DNA of 64,000 bases from JAIBJN01 sp963839745 (GCA_963839745.1 CAWIWC010000007.1:1-64000), one strand, 5' to 3'. Positions 1 to 9,432 are shown, numbered from the stretch's first letter. Numbers and translations: made by a program. Notes: generated by a model not told the origin, from the letters alone.

Positions 1-160
1 GACCAACGCCGAGATCGGAGCGACCCTGTTCGTGGCCGAGGCGACCGTGAAAACGCACGTCGGAAGCATCTTCGGCAAGCTCGGCGTGCGCGATCGGGCC
101 GCGGCGATCGTGTTCGCCTACGACCACGGCGTCGTTACACCCGGCGTGACGCTCAAGTAA
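1..160 (+). CDS. LuxR/NarL-type transcription regulator, C-terminal end (partial)
   Basis: Only the last 52 codons are present; the rest lies before the window. The reading frame starts at base 2 and ends with TAA at 158-160. The segment TNAEIG...VAEATVKTHVGSIF is the helix-turn-helix of the LuxR/NarL (GerE) family, with the VKTHV recognition helix followed by LGVRDRAAAIVFA. Such domains usually end response regulators or ATPase-linked activators, but the N-terminal domain cannot be seen. It has no visible partner: the next gene is about 140 bases away and unrelated. Confidence 0.85.
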   Translation, partial: TNAEIGATLFVAEATVKTHVGSIFGKLGVRDRAAAIVFAYDHGVVTPGVTLK

Positions 161-298
161 GGCGTCGCCTCCACCTCCGGTCGGAGTCGAACTCGGGCCT
201 GTGGGCCGATGCGCAGGGGCGTCGCGGCCGCTAGAACCGAATCGATCAAGACAGCTCCGTATCCAAGGCCTCCGGTTGCGGCAACCCGGAAAGGACCG

Positions 299-757
299 AT
301 GTCCGAAAGCACTCTTCCGCAGCCGGACCCCGCGCTGAGCCGCCTCGAGCGCCTCGTCGGCCGCTGGACGATGGAAGGCAACCTGGTCGGCTCCGACGAG
401 AAGAACATCAATGGGGACACCACCTTTCGCTGGCTGCCGGGCGGCTTCTTCCTCGAGCAGCGCGCACACATCGACTTCATGGGCCTCTCGATCGACGCCC
501 TGGAGTTGATCGGCTACGAGCCCGAGACCGACACCTTCCCCTCGAACGTGTTCTCCGGCTTCTCCCCGACGCCGTTGCCCTACCGGTGGGACGTCCGGGG
601 GGACACCGTGACGATCGCGGTGTCGTACGGTCAACTGGACGCAACGTTCACCGGCACCTGGCGCGAGAACGGCACCTTCTCGGGCGGCGGACCAAACCCC
701 GGCGCCGACGAGACGGTGAACGTCCCCTACGACATCAGCGGCCACCGTCTGGGATGA
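299..757 (+). CDS. DUF1579-like protein
   Basis: A 152-residue soluble protein. The ATG at 299 is preferred over the open frame upstream because GGAAAGGA lies at 288-295. Residues near the start (LSRLERLVGRWTMEGNLVG) and the middle (GDTTFRWLPGGFFLEQRAH, then IGYEPET and FTGTWRENGTF) resemble the lipocalin-like DUF1579 family, in which a 'W.ME' opening and a 'YD' ending are common. No catalytic residues are known for the family, so no function is assigned. It has no signal peptide. It is followed by a VOC protein, perhaps in one transcript. Confidence 0.65.
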   Translation: MSESTLPQPDPALSRLERLVGRWTMEGNLVGSDEKNINGDTTFRWLPGGFFLEQRAHIDFMGLSIDALELIGYEPETDTFPSNVFSGFSPTPLPYRWDVRGDTVTIAVSYGQLDATFTGTWRENGTFSGGGPNPGADETVNVPYDISGHRLG

Positions 758-830
758 CGCCGATGCAGATCATGAAGCAGTGGCGCACGGAGTTCGTGCA
801 GCGGCCGCCTGAATGGGAGGAGGCAGCAGC

Positions 831-1215
831 GTGGTCAAAGGCGTCAGCAAGGTCGTGATCGAGGTCGACGATCAAGCCCGCGCGCTCGGTTCTGGATGGA
901 GACTCTGGGCTTCGATCTCCACCAGGACACCCCTATGGTGAGGAGCGCTGGGTCGAGGTCGGAACGCCCGACAAGGGACTGATCCTCGTTCTCAGTCCGC
1001 GTCAGCACGGCCGGCCGAGCGCGTCCGACATGCTGCCAACCTCGAACGTCTTCTTCTGCTGCGACGACCTCGCCGAGACCTACGACGAGCTTCGCTCGCG
1101 CGGAGTGGAGTTCCCGCAGCCGCCGGTCGAGCTGAGCTTCGGCTGGTGGTCGATGTTCCAGGATCAGGAGGGCAACCGCTTCGCCCTCCACCCGCGCGAG
1201 CGAGGAGAGCGATGA
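831..1215 (+). CDS. VOC (glyoxalase/bleomycin-resistance) family protein, frame broken twice
   Basis: A GTG start at 831 follows a strong GGGAGGAGG. The product begins VKGVSKVVIEVDDQARAL, then the frame moves back one base near 881 (CTCGG where CTCCGG is expected, giving RFWMETLGFDLHQD) and again near 932 in a run of C, giving YGEERWVEVGTPDKG. The last part, FCCDDLAETYDELRSRGVEF and GWWSMFQDQEGNRFAL, is typical of single-domain VOC proteins with a beta-alpha-beta-beta-beta fold. Both breaks look like a lost C in a C-rich stretch, so the gene may be intact in the organism. Its TGA overlaps the ATG of the MMPL gene (ATGA), suggesting coupled translation. Substrate unknown. Confidence 0.7.
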
Positions 1216-3412
1216 CCGAGAGTCTGGCTCGGGCGAGTAGTCGCCGGCCGTGGCTCGTAGTTGGTCTCTGGCTGATCGCCATTCTCGTCTCGTTTGTGCT
1301 GGTAGCGATGTTCCTCGCGTTCGAAGGGGAGGCCGAGATCACGAGGACGACGGAGTCGAAGCAGGCCGAGCAGATCCTGGACGAGGGCTTTCCGCAAGAG
1401 GCCGCGAGCGGACTGGCGATCACCGAGGTCGTCGTCGTGCGGGTCGAGGATGGCGAGGCCGAAGCGGCTGCGACGCGTGAGCGAGTCGCCGAGCTCGCGG
1501 ACGAGCTGCGGGCGGCAGGCGCGGAACGAGTCATCACCTACGGCGAGGAGCGGCGCCTCGTCTCCCAGGACGGGGACTCGACTGTCCTGCTTCTGGCCCT
1601 CGGCAGGGACGGGGAGGATGACGTCGAGGAAGTGGTGGATGTCGTCGAGCGCCTCGACGAGGAGCCCGGCTACCAGGCCGCGGTGACCGGCGAGCGGATC
1701 GCGGACGTCGACGAGGACGAGGCGTCGCTGGAGGATCTGAAGAAGGGCGAGCTCTTCTTCGGCGCACCGCTAGCGCTGGTGGTCCTGCTGCTCGTTTTCG
1801 GCGCGGTCGTCGCGGGCCTCGTTCCGCTCATGCTCGCCGTTACGTCGATCGTGGTCGCGCTCGCGCTCGTGGCGCTCCTCGCGCAGGCATACGACCTTTC
1901 TGTCTTCACCCAGAACATGCTGATCGGCATGGGCCTCGCGCTCGGGATCGACTACTCGCTCTTCACCCTCTCCCGCTATCGGGAGGAGCGGCTCGCCGGG
2001 CGTGAGAAGCACGATGCGATTGCCACAGCGGGTGGGACGGCCGGGCGGGCAGTGCTTTTCAGCGGGGTCGCCTTCGTGCTCGCGATGCTCGGGCTCCTTC
2101 TCGTTCCGAGCACGATCTTCCGCAGCCTCGCCGCGGGCGCGATCCTCGTCGGGATCGTCTCCGTGATCGCCGCGCTCACGCTGCTCCCCGCCGTCCTCGC
2201 GCTGCTCGGCGATCGCGTGAATGCGCTTCGCATTCCCTTCTTCGGACGCGCGGCCGAGCGGGCGGGCAGTGAGGGCCGTTTCTGGGGCGCGATCGTCGAC
2301 CGGGTCATGCGCCGGCCCGTGCTGAGCCTCGTGCTCGCCGCCGGCCTGCTGCTCGCGCTCGCCGCGCCCGTGCTCGCGCTCGACACGGGTACCTCGGGCG
2401 CTGCGACGCTTCCCGACCGCTTCGAGTCGAAGCAGGGCTACCTCCTCCTCCGCGCGGAGTTTCCGAAGGAGTCGACCGAGCCGGTCGAGATCGCGGTCGC
2501 CGGAGAGGTCGGCGGGTCCGCGGTGGAAGGCGCGCTTGCCCGGCTCGAGCAAGAGCTCGCGCGCCGTGCGATCTTTGGCGAGCCGATCGTGGAGACGAAC
2601 GAGGCCGGCACGGTGGCCCGCGTCGCGGTTCCGATCGCGGGCAACCCGGACGGGGAGCGCGCGATCGCGGCCGTCCGCGAGCTACGCAGCCAGGTCGTCC
2701 CGCGCGCGTTCGCCGGGGTCGACGCCGAGGTGTACGTGGGAGGGGACACCGCCGAGGAGCTCGACTACCACGACACCGTCAACTTCTGGCTCCCGCTCGT
2801 GCTCCTGTTCGTGCTCGGGCTCAGCTTCCTCTTGCTCACGCTCGCTTTTCGCTCGATCGTCGTGCCCGCGACATCGATCGGCATGAACCTGCTCTCGGTC
2901 GGAGCCGCCTACGGGCTCCTCGTGCTCGTCTTCCAAGAGGGCATCGGCAACGAGCTTCTCGGCCTGCGCGAGGCCGAGACGATCGACGCCTGGGTGCCGC
3001 TCTTCCTCTTCGCCGTCCTCTTCGGACTCTCGATGGACTACCAGGTCTTCCTTTGAGCCGCATCCGCGAGCGCTACACGCAGACAGGCGACACCGACGAC
3101 GCCATCTCCTTCGGCATCGGCTCGACCGCTCGGATCATCACCGGCGCCGCGCTCATCATCATCGCCGTCTTCTGGGGCTTTGCCATGGGCGACACGATCG
3201 CCTTCCAGCAGATGGGCTTCGGCATCGCCGTCGCGCTCCTGCTCGACGCCACGATCGTCCGCTCCGTCCTCGTGCCGGCGACGATGAAGCTGCTGGGCGA
3301 GCGCAACTGGTACCTGCCGGCGTGGCTCCGCTGGCTCCCCGACGTCCACGTCGAGGGCGCCGAGCGGCCGCCGCGGAGCGCCCTTCGGCCAATGCCGGGC
3401 GGAAGCCAGTGA
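1212..3412 (+). CDS. MMPL/RND-family membrane transporter, one frameshift near 3054
   Basis: Encodes about 733 residues: a first membrane helix at residues 14-38, a large extracytoplasmic domain, a membrane block from about 195 to 345 (helices with GMGLALGIDYSLF and SRYREER), a second soluble loop, and a second membrane block ending near LPDVHVEG. This is the MMPL arrangement of the RND superfamily, proton-driven exporters of lipids or small molecules. The frame ends early at TGA (3054-3056) because TTCCTTTGAGC has one T fewer than needed. The paralogue at 35.4-37.6 kb reads SMDYQVFLLSRIRERY at the same place, and the rest continues in the next frame to 3412. A lost T in a homopolymer is the simplest explanation. 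Start ATG 1212 overlaps the VOC stop. Confidence 0.85.
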
Positions 3413-3455
3413 GCAGCGAGGACCCCTCGGCCTACGGAGCAAAGGAGGAACTGTG

Positions 3456-3749
3456 ATGTCCGACGCCTCCAACGAATCCCTCGAGGAAGCCCGGCGGTAC
3501 GTTCGCCGCAAGAGGATCTTCTACACGGTTCTCGGGATCTGGATCGCCCTCTGCCTGATGTGGTTCACCATCGACATGCTCGATGACAGCAGCTCGTTCT
3601 GGTTCTACTGGCCCATGCTCGGCACCGGCATCGGCGTGGCCATCACCGCAATCGCGCTCCTGGGGATCGGCGGGCTCCTCGGCGTCGATTGGGAGCGCAA
3701 GCAGATCGAGAAGTACATCGACCGCCGAGGGAACGAGCCAGGCAGTTAG
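3456..3749 (+). CDS. 2TM domain-containing protein
   Basis: A 97-residue protein with an N-terminal helix rich in charge (EEARRYVRRKRIFY), two hydrophobic segments (about residues 22-44 and 52-77), and a charged tail (DWERKQIEKYIDRR). This matches the 2TM family of small membrane proteins, often found next to kinases or transporters; no biochemical role is known. ATG 3456 was chosen with AAAGGAGGAA at 3441-3450; a GTG at 3453 is just upstream and in frame. It lies 43 bases after the MMPL gene and 34 before the serine hydrolase, so it may belong to the same transcript. Confidence 0.7.
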   Translation: MSDASNESLEEARRYVRRKRIFYTVLGIWIALCLMWFTIDMLDDSSSFWFYWPMLGTGIGVAITAIALLGIGGLLGVDWERKQIEKYIDRRGNEPGS

Positions 3750-3783
3750 CCGATCGCACAGAGCGGATCGAGACGGTCGGACG

Positions 3784-4965
3784 GTGAAGACGAATTCGCG
3801 GCGGGTGCGTCGGTGGCTCCTCGTCGCGGGCGGCATCGTCACCCTGCTCATCGCGGCGCTGCTCGGCGTGTACGTCTGGGCGTGGTCGTCGACAGACGAG
3901 TCCACGATCGCCCGGGCGTTGATCTGGCGCGAGTCGGACGTGGGCGACCAGCACAGATTCCCGGCCCGACGCATACCGGCTGGTGCTCGCGCGAGTCCCC
4001 TTCCCTTCGGCGCCCAGGCAGACCTCGCCCTCAGCGGCGAACGGGCCGAGCTCGACGAGTTCCTCCGCGAGACGGACACACTGGCGTTTGTTGTCGTTCA
4101 CCGAGATCAGCTCGTCTACGAGCGCTACCTCGGCTCGACTCGTCAGAGCCTTCAGACTTCATTCTCCGTCGCGAAGTCGTTCGTGTCGACGCTGGTCGGG
4201 ATCGCGATCGACGAAGGACTGATCGGAAGCATCGGCGATCCGGTGACGGACTACCTGCCCGAGCTAGCGGCGCGGGACCGCGAGTTCCAAGAGGTCACGC
4301 TGCGGGATCTGCTCACCATGTCGTCGGGCATCCGCTACCGGGAGGGCGGCTTTCCGTCCTTCGGCGACGACACGTACACGTACTACGGAGTCGATTTGCG
4401 CGACGTCGCGCTGAACCGCACCCAAATCGAGCAGCCGCCCGGGATAACGTGGCACTACAACAATTACCACCCACTGCTCCTTGGACTGGTGCTCGAGCGC
4501 GCCACGGGAACGTCTGTGTCCGACTTCATGGCCACGAGGCTCTGGCAGCCGCTCGGAGCCGAGGCCGACGCCACCTGGAACCTCGACTCGGAGAGCTCTG
4601 GGTTCGAGAAGATGGAGAGCGGCCTCAACGCGAGGGCGGTCGACTACGCCCGCTTCGGGCTGGTCTTCCTCCACAACGGCGAGTGGAACGGCAGACGGAT
4701 CGTCTCCGAGGACTGGGTGCGCGCGGCGACCGGCGCCGACACGGACATTGGCCCGGCGTCCTACCATGGTTACGGATACTTCTGGTGGACCGACGTGGAT
4801 CGGCCCGGGCGCTTCTACGCCATGGGGAAGTACGGGCAGTACATCTACGTGGCTCCCGACGCGGATGCGGTGGTCGTTCGCCTCGGTCGCGACTGGGGGG
4901 TCGGCAACAGCACCTGGCTGGCCACCCTACGCGACGTCGCGGACCGGCTCGCACGTCGGCCGTGA
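3784..4965 (+). CDS. Serine hydrolase, beta-lactamase (class C/PBP4*) fold, membrane anchored
   Basis: A 393-residue protein starting at GTG 3784 with a positively charged start (KTNSRRVRRW) and one membrane helix at residues 11-33, which probably anchors it outside the membrane. The catalytic SxxK motif is SVAK (S128-K131) in QTSFSVAKSFVSTLVGIAID, and WHYNNYHPLL holds the Y-x-N-like second motif. This family hydrolyses esters, amides or D-amino acid peptides rather than conferring penicillin resistance as a rule. The substrate cannot be read from sequence. The length is usual for the family and the frame is intact. Confidence 0.82.
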   Translation: MKTNSRRVRRWLLVAGGIVTLLIAALLGVYVWAWSSTDESTIARALIWRESDVGDQHRFPARRIPAGARASPLPFGAQADLALSGERAELDEFLRETDTLAFVVVHRDQLVYERYLGSTRQSLQTSFSVAKSFVSTLVGIAIDEGLIGSIGDPVTDYLPELAARDREFQEVTLRDLLTMSSGIRYREGGFPSFGDDTYTYYGVDLRDVALNRTQIEQPPGITWHYNNYHPLLLGLVLERATGTSVSDFMATRLWQPLGAEADATWNLDSESSGFEKMESGLNARAVDYARFGLVFLHNGEWNGRRIVSEDWVRAATGADTDIGPASYHGYGYFWWTDVDRPGRFYAMGKYGQYIYVAPDADAVVVRLGRDWGVGNSTWLATLRDVADRLARRP

Positions 4966-4973
4966 CCCGGACG

Positions 4974-5171
4974 CGCGGCCAGTCGGATCGCGATCTCGCC
5001 ATCGGCGGTCCCGATCTCGCCGCCCAGGCGATCAGGGCCGGGTTGGTCGACGACTACCTGATGTTCGTCGTGCCGGTCGTCGTCGGAGCCGGCAAGCAGG
5101 CTCTGCCGCGTGATGTCCGCACGCCGCTTCCGCAACGGCAGGTGTTTCTGCGCTACCGCACCCGGACGTGA
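4974..5171 (+). pseudogene. Remnant of a RibD-C/dihydrofolate reductase-like protein
   Basis: An open stretch of 65 codons with no start of its own, following the hydrolase stop almost directly. IGGPDLAAQAIRAGLVDDYL and PVVVGAGKQALP are the C-terminal beta-alpha signature of the RibD-C/YyaP-like dihydrofolate reductase fold, where the gene normally continues with a leucine-rich stretch before a final FLRYR. Here that part is shortened (RTPLPQRQVFLRYR). The N-terminal two thirds of the protein is missing. I read it as a decayed fragment, probably left by a deletion that brought it next to the hydrolase gene. Confidence 0.55.
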
Positions 5172-5220
5172 TGATGGAAGCCCCGTAATCCGGGTTCTCA
5201 GCTTTCTGGGACGACGGCCT

Positions 5221-5272
5221 GCGCAGCGCTACGGCACTGCGCAGATCGCATAGGCGGTGTACGTCGCCGCCT
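5221..5272. terminator. Pair of hairpins between convergent genes
   Basis: Two short perfect stems: GCGCAG at 5221-5226 with CTGCGC at 5237-5242, and AGGCGG at 5252-5257 with CCGCCT at 5267-5272. They lie between the plus-strand remnant and the minus-strand acyl-CoA dehydrogenase, where a two-way terminator is expected. There is no clear T-run, so the role is an inference. Confidence 0.3.
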
Positions 5273-5328
5273 GTCCCGGCTCAGGCGACCCGCGCACCCG
5301 CCTCGACCCCGTCCGAGCGGGCGAGAGG

Positions 5329-6487
5329 TCAGTACGAACGCGGCAGCCCGAGCACGTGGTGGCCGAGGTACGCGAGAACGAGGTTGTTCGAGACCGGGGC
5401 CACGGAGTAGAGGCGCGTCTCGCGGAACTTCCGCTCGACGTCGTACTCCTGCGCAAACCCGAAGCCGCCGTGCGTGTCGAGGCAGACGTTCGCCGCCTGC
5501 CACGACGCCTCGGACGCGAGGAGCTTGGCCATGTTCGCCTGCTCGCCGCACGGCTGCTCCCTCCTCGAAGAGCGATGCGGCGCGGTAGCGGACGAGGTCG
5601 GCGGCCTCGATCGCGGCGTACGCGCGCGCGATCGGAAACTGAACGCCCTGGTTCGCGCCGATCGGCCGGCCGAAGACGACGCGTTCCGACGCATAGCTCA
5701 CGGCCTTCTCGATGAACCACCGGCCGTCGCCTATGCACTCCGCCGCCAGCAGGATGCGCTCCGCGTTCATCCCGTCGAGGATGTAGCGGAAGCCCTTGCC
5801 TTCCTCACCGACGAGCGCGTCCGCGGGCACCTCGACGTCGTCGAGGAAGACCTCCGTCGTCGCGTGGTTCATCATCGTCGCGACCGGACGGATCGTCAGC
5901 CGCTCGCCCGCCGCCTTCATGTCGATGAGGAAGACGGAGATGCCGTCGCTCTTGCGCTCGACCTCCTCGAACGGCGTCGTTCGCGCGAGCAGCAGCATGA
6001 GATCGGAGTAGAGCGCGCGAGACGTCCAGATCTTCTGCCCGCTGATCACATAGCCGCCGTCGACCCGGCGCGCGCTCGTCTGGAGGCGCGTGGTGTCGGA
6101 TCCAACCGTCGGCTCGGTCACCCCGAACGCCTGCAACCGGAGCTCTCCCGACGCGATGCGCGGCAGGTAGCGCTGCTTCTGCTCCTCGCTCCCGTGCCGG
6201 AGCAGCGTCCCCATCGTGTACATCTGCGCATGGCACGCGGCGGCGTTGCCTCCCGAGGCGTTGATCTCCTCGAGGATGACGCTCGCTGCGGTGAGCCCGA
6301 GGCCGGCGCCGCCGTACTCCTCAGGGATCAGCGCGGCGAGCCAGCCGTGCTCGGTGAGCGCCTGCACGAACTCCTCCGGGTAGCGGTCGGGCTCGAGCGA
6401 GCGCCAGTACTCGCCCGGGAAGCGGCCGCAGAGCTCGGCGACCGCACCACGGATCTCGAGCAGCTCGTCTGGCGTCGAGGTCGTCAT
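5329..6487 (-). CDS. Acyl-CoA dehydrogenase, frameshift near 5557
   Basis: Starts at ATG 6487 (MTTSTPDELLEIRGAV). It has the acyl-CoA dehydrogenase order: an N-terminal helical domain (FVQALTEHGWLAALIPEEYG), the middle beta domain with AFGVTEPTVGSDT and YVISGQKIWTS, and the C-terminal helical domain with SYASERVVFGRPIGANQGVQ. The frame slips by one extra base near 5557 (LFEEG...), after which EQANMAKLLASEAS and DTHGGFGFAQEYDVERKF continue to the stop at 5329. These are FAD enzymes that introduce a double bond in acyl-CoA. The substrate chain is unknown and no other beta-oxidation gene is adjacent. A palindrome (CCACGATATCCGTGG) lies 14 bases upstream. Confidence 0.88.
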
Positions 6488-6500
6488 GACGCTTGCGGGG

Positions 6501-6515
6501 CCACGATATCCGTGG
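6501..6515 (-). promoter_or_regulatory. Possible operator upstream of acyl-CoA dehydrogenase
   Basis: CCACG-ATATC-CGTGG is an inverted repeat of 5+5 bases centred 21 bases before the ATG at 6487. The size and place fit a TetR-type repressor site, common for acyl-CoA dehydrogenase genes, but no regulator gene is adjacent and the repeat is short. Confidence 0.25.
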
Positions 6516-6617
6516 AGCGCGGCCCGACGTGACGCTCGATGCAGCTCGACCACTCTCTCGATAGGCGCACACCGCCAGTACAGTGCACGGCTTAGGGGAA
6601 TCCAGGGGAGGAGTTTC

Positions 6618-7382
6618 ATGCGCAGGATCATCACCGCCCTCGTGGCCATGCTCACGCTGGTGTTCGCCGGCTCGGCAGGAGCCGTCGTCTACGGCGAGCC
6701 TGACGGGAACCGGCATCCGAATGTCGGGGCGCTCCTGGCGCCGCAGGCGTACTCGGACGGGACGTGGGCGTCCTGCTCCGGAACGTTGATCTCGCCCACG
6801 GTGTTCCTGACGGCGGCGCATTGCGACTGGGGCCTCCCGCGGCTCGCCGTCACGTTCGACTCGGTCTACGACGCGGACACGGGCAAGGAGTACTGGGGCA
6901 CCTGGCACGCGGACCCGCGGTACACCGGTGCACAGAGCGACCCGCACGACATCGCAGTGGTCGTCTTCGACAAGCCCGTGAAAGGCATCACACCGGCGCG
7001 GCTCCCGGCCGCCGGGTCGCTTGCGAACCTGCCGAGCAACCAGGGCTTCACGTCGGTCGGCTACGGCGCGCAGTCGGTGACGATCGACCACGGGCCGACG
7101 TTCCACTACGCGGACGTCCGTTTCGTCGGGACGAGCAACACGCTGTTCGCGACCAACAACGCGTGGCTGCGAATCTCGATGAACCCCGTGCTCGGCGACG
7201 GCGGGCCGTGCTACGGCGACTCGGGCGGCCCGAACTTCTTAGGTGCCGGCGCGACCGAGACCAACATCGTCGCCGCGACGACGATCACCGGCGACTTCAT
7301 GTGCCGGGCGACGAACGTCGTCTACCGGCTCGACACGGCATCCGCTCGCGGCTTCCTGTCGCAGTTCGTCCAACTTCCGTAG
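6618..7382 (+). CDS. Secreted trypsin-like serine protease (S1 family)
   Basis: A 254-residue protein with a clear signal peptide (MRRIITALVAMLTLVFAGSAGA). The catalytic triad is visible: His68 in LTAAHC, Asp111 in HDIAVVV and Ser202 in GDSGGP. Cysteines around them (SCSGT, TAAHC, GPCYGD, FMC) suggest disulfides outside the cell. The length is that of a single S1 domain with no C-terminal extension and with almost no pro-region. ATG 6618 follows GGGGAGGAG at 6605-6613. It stands alone between a divergent acyl-CoA dehydrogenase and a downstream FMN-binding gene. The protein target is unknown. Confidence 0.88.
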   Translation: MRRIITALVAMLTLVFAGSAGAVVYGEPDGNRHPNVGALLAPQAYSDGTWASCSGTLISPTVFLTAAHCDWGLPRLAVTFDSVYDADTGKEYWGTWHADPRYTGAQSDPHDIAVVVFDKPVKGITPARLPAAGSLANLPSNQGFTSVGYGAQSVTIDHGPTFHYADVRFVGTSNTLFATNNAWLRISMNPVLGDGGPCYGDSGGPNFLGAGATETNIVAATTITGDFMCRATNVVYRLDTASARGFLSQFVQLP

Positions 7383-7423
7383 CTCACGCGACCGCCCGTG
7401 AGCACTGGAGAGCAGAAGCCCTG

Positions 7424-7873
7424 GTGACCGAACAGGATCTCGGCGCCATCGCGCGGTCGATCGTCGACTCGAACCGCTTCATGACGCTCGCGACCGCAGA
7501 TGAGAGCGGATTGCCGTGGGCGTCGCCCGTGTGGTATGCGCCGGCGGATTACCGGGAGCTCTACTGGGTCTCGTCGCCCGAAGCGAGGCACTCGCGCAAC
7601 CTCGCGCAGCGCCCGCAGCTCGCGATCGTGATCTTCGACTCCCACGAGCCCGGCAGTTGGAAGGCGGTCTACATGTCTGCCGTCGCCGAGCAGCTCACGG
7701 ACGTCGACGAGGGCATCGAGGTTTTCTCCCGCCGGTCGGTGGAGCAAGGTCTGCCCGTCTGGACGCGGGACGACGTCCTCCCGCCCGCGCGCCACCGCCT
7801 CTACCGCGCGACGGTCAGCGAGCACTTCGTGCTCGACTCCCACGACCAGAGGCTGCCGGTCACGCTCGAATGA
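7424..7873 (+). CDS. Pyridoxamine 5'-phosphate oxidase-family, FMN/F420-binding protein
   Basis: A 149-residue protein starting at GTG 7424. SNRFMTLATADESGLPWASPVWYA and LYWVSSPEARHSRNLAQRPQLAIVIFD form the split-barrel core of the PNPOx-like family, which binds FMN or, in many actinobacteria, F420. The ligand cannot be decided by eye. Members reduce small molecules or act as heme-utilisation-like proteins; true PdxH enzymes are longer and carry a dimer arm that is absent here. A strong terminator follows 10 bases after the stop. Confidence 0.75.
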   Translation: MTEQDLGAIARSIVDSNRFMTLATADESGLPWASPVWYAPADYRELYWVSSPEARHSRNLAQRPQLAIVIFDSHEPGSWKAVYMSAVAEQLTDVDEGIEVFSRRSVEQGLPVWTRDDVLPPARHRLYRATVSEHFVLDSHDQRLPVTLE

Positions 7874-7882
7874 TCGAGGTTG

Positions 7883-7920
7883 GCGGCTGGGAGCCCGCCC
7901 GCGAGTGGGCTCCCAGCCGC
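7883..7920. terminator. Strong bidirectional terminator hairpin
   Basis: GCGGCTGGGAGCCC at 7883-7896 pairs perfectly over 14 bases with 7907-7920, with a 10-base loop. It lies exactly between the convergent FMN-binding gene (stop 7873) and the minus-strand secreted protein (stop 7928). There is no T-run on either side, as is common in high-GC actinobacteria. Confidence 0.75.
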
Positions 7921-7927
7921 TGACTCG

Positions 7928-8584
7928 CTATCGAAGCCAGCCGACCTTCGCTCCGGTCGCGCGCGTGCGCGCGGACGTGATCGCCGGCGGTGGGATGTCG
8001 CTCTCGAACCGCTCGAACTTCCCCTTGCACTTGCCGCTGAAGATCACGCCCGGGATGCGGCCGTCGGCGGCCTCGCCGCCGATCTGCATCGTCACCGCGC
8101 CGTTCGGCATGAACGTGATGCGGTAGTTCCCGTGGATCTCGCCTGCGCCGCTGGTCTCCTCGCCACCCGAGCCGCCGTCACGGACCTGGCCGGCGACAAG
8201 GCCCTGCCAGATCTCGGCGACGCCGGCGTCCTTCGCCTGCGCCTTGACCTTCGTGCGCCCGGTCTGGGCGTCCTGGATGCGGATCGTCCCGCTCTCGGTG
8301 CCGACGCCGTTCTCGACGTTGACGATCACGCGGACCGAGAACGTGACCTTCCCGGACAGCCTGGGGTCGCCCGTGGACGTGCCCGTCACCGTGACGAACT
8401 GCTCGGCGTACTCGCCGTCGATCCCTTCGCAGGAGCGAGTCTTCCCCTCGACGTGTGAGAAGACGACCGTCGCCATGACGCTGTCGGTGTCCGGCTGTCT
8501 TCCGCTTGCGGCAACTGCGGCCGCGACCACCCCCAGGATCCCAAGCACGACAATGACGGCGAGACTTCGCCTCGCTCGAAGCAT
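7928..8584 (-). CDS. Secreted protein of unknown function
   Basis: A 218-residue protein with a signal peptide or N-terminal anchor (MLRARRSLAVIVVLGILGVVAAAVAA). The rest is beta-rich with alternating hydrophobic residues (QFVTVTGTSTGD, KVTFSVRVIVNVENGVG, GTIRIQD, GNYRITFMPNGAVTMQIGG), which suggests a lipocalin- or barrel-like domain, and ends in a basic tail (SARTRATGAKVGWLR). I do not recognise the family. ATG 8584 is preceded by GGGAGGAG. It lies 34 bases after the DUF2017 gene on the same strand and may share its transcript. Confidence 0.6.
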   Translation of the reverse strand: MLRARRSLAVIVVLGILGVVAAAVAASGRQPDTDSVMATVVFSHVEGKTRSCEGIDGEYAEQFVTVTGTSTGDPRLSGKVTFSVRVIVNVENGVGTESGTIRIQDAQTGRTKVKAQAKDAGVAEIWQGLVAGQVRDGGSGGEETSGAGEIHGNYRITFMPNGAVTMQIGGEAADGRIPGVIFSGKCKGKFERFESDIPPPAITSARTRATGAKVGWLR

Positions 8585-8618
8585 CGCTCCTCCCTTCTCG
8601 ACTGACGGTGAGCTGATC

Positions 8619-9093
8619 CTACGACGAGAGGGCGGCCTCGACAGCCTGCTCCTGGAGCCAGCTGAGGTAGGCGAAGACCGAGAGCTCGAAGGCCTGCGGG
8701 TGCTCGGGGTCGATGTCCTGGTCGTAGGTCTCCTCGCGTGACCTCGAGCCGGGTGCCTAGTGCGAGGCGGAGGTCGGTGAGAGCCCGGAGCCAGGCGTCC
8801 AGCTGCTCGGCGCTCAGGCGGTCGCTCTGCGCGGTCTCGGCGAGCACCTGCAGGGCCTCGCGTCGGCCGGCCAGGAGCTCCTCGTGCATCAGGCGGCGAA
8901 ACTCGTCCTCGCTCTCCTCGTCGTGCTCGTAGGCGGGCGGGAAGAGGCGGCGGAGGCCCGGGTCCGTCGGGTCGGCCTCGATCAGCGCAGTGAGCTCGGC
9001 CGGGAGGGAGGCGAGCAGCTCCCGCTCGCCGTCCGAGAGCCGGAGGCGGAAGTCGCCGTCCTTCGTCCGCTCGATGGGCGACGGGACGAACAT
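8619..9093 (-). CDS. DUF2017 family protein, frameshift near 8735
   Basis: About 157 residues. FVPSPIERTKDGDFRLRLSDGE, LPAELTAL and RRLFPPAYEHDEESEDEFRRL are typical of DUF2017, an actinobacterial family of unknown function encoded next to clpS. Near 8735 one extra base shifts the frame; the correct ending then reads YDQDIDPEHPQAFELSVFAY and SWLQEQAVEAALSS. It starts four bases after the clpS stop, so the two are co-transcribed. The constant pairing suggests a role in N-end-rule proteolysis or its control, which is inference only. Confidence 0.75.
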
Positions 9094-9097
9094 GCCC

Positions 9098-9400
9098 TCA
9101 ATCCTGGCGCATCGTGGCCCAGAGGCCGTGGGAGTGGAGGCGCGCGACGTCGTGCTCGGCCTTCTCGCGCGTGCCGCCCGAGACGACCGCCTTGCCCTCG
9201 TTGTGGACCTGGAGCATGAGCTTCGTCGCCTTCTCGCGGCTGTAGCCGAAGAGCTTCTGCAACACGAAGGTCACGTAGGACATCAGGTTGATCGGGTCGT
9301 TCCAGACGATCACGATCCACGGCCTGTCCTGCTCGGGGACGTCCTGCTGCTCCGGCTCGCCGAGCTCGACCTCCGCCGGCTTCAGAGTCGAGGGAGACAC
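9098..9400 (-). CDS. clpS: ATP-dependent Clp protease adaptor ClpS
   Basis: A 100-residue protein, GTG start 9400. The core PWIVIVWNDPINLMSYVTFV with KLFGYSREKATKLMLQVHNEGKAVV is the ClpS fold: the N-D-P motif holds N-end-rule substrates (Phe, Leu, Trp, Tyr termini) and delivers them to ClpA/ClpC with ClpP. GGTREKAEHDVARLHSHGLWATM completes the domain. The acidic N-terminal extension (ELGEPEQQDVPEQD) is typical of actinobacteria. It is followed by DUF2017 and preceded on the same strand by the carB end, 32 bases upstream. Confidence 0.93.
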   Translation of the reverse strand: MSPSTLKPAEVELGEPEQQDVPEQDRPWIVIVWNDPINLMSYVTFVLQKLFGYSREKATKLMLQVHNEGKAVVSGGTREKAEHDVARLHSHGLWATMRQD

Positions 9401-9432
9401 GGGTCCAGCGTGCCACACACGGCGAGAGCGCT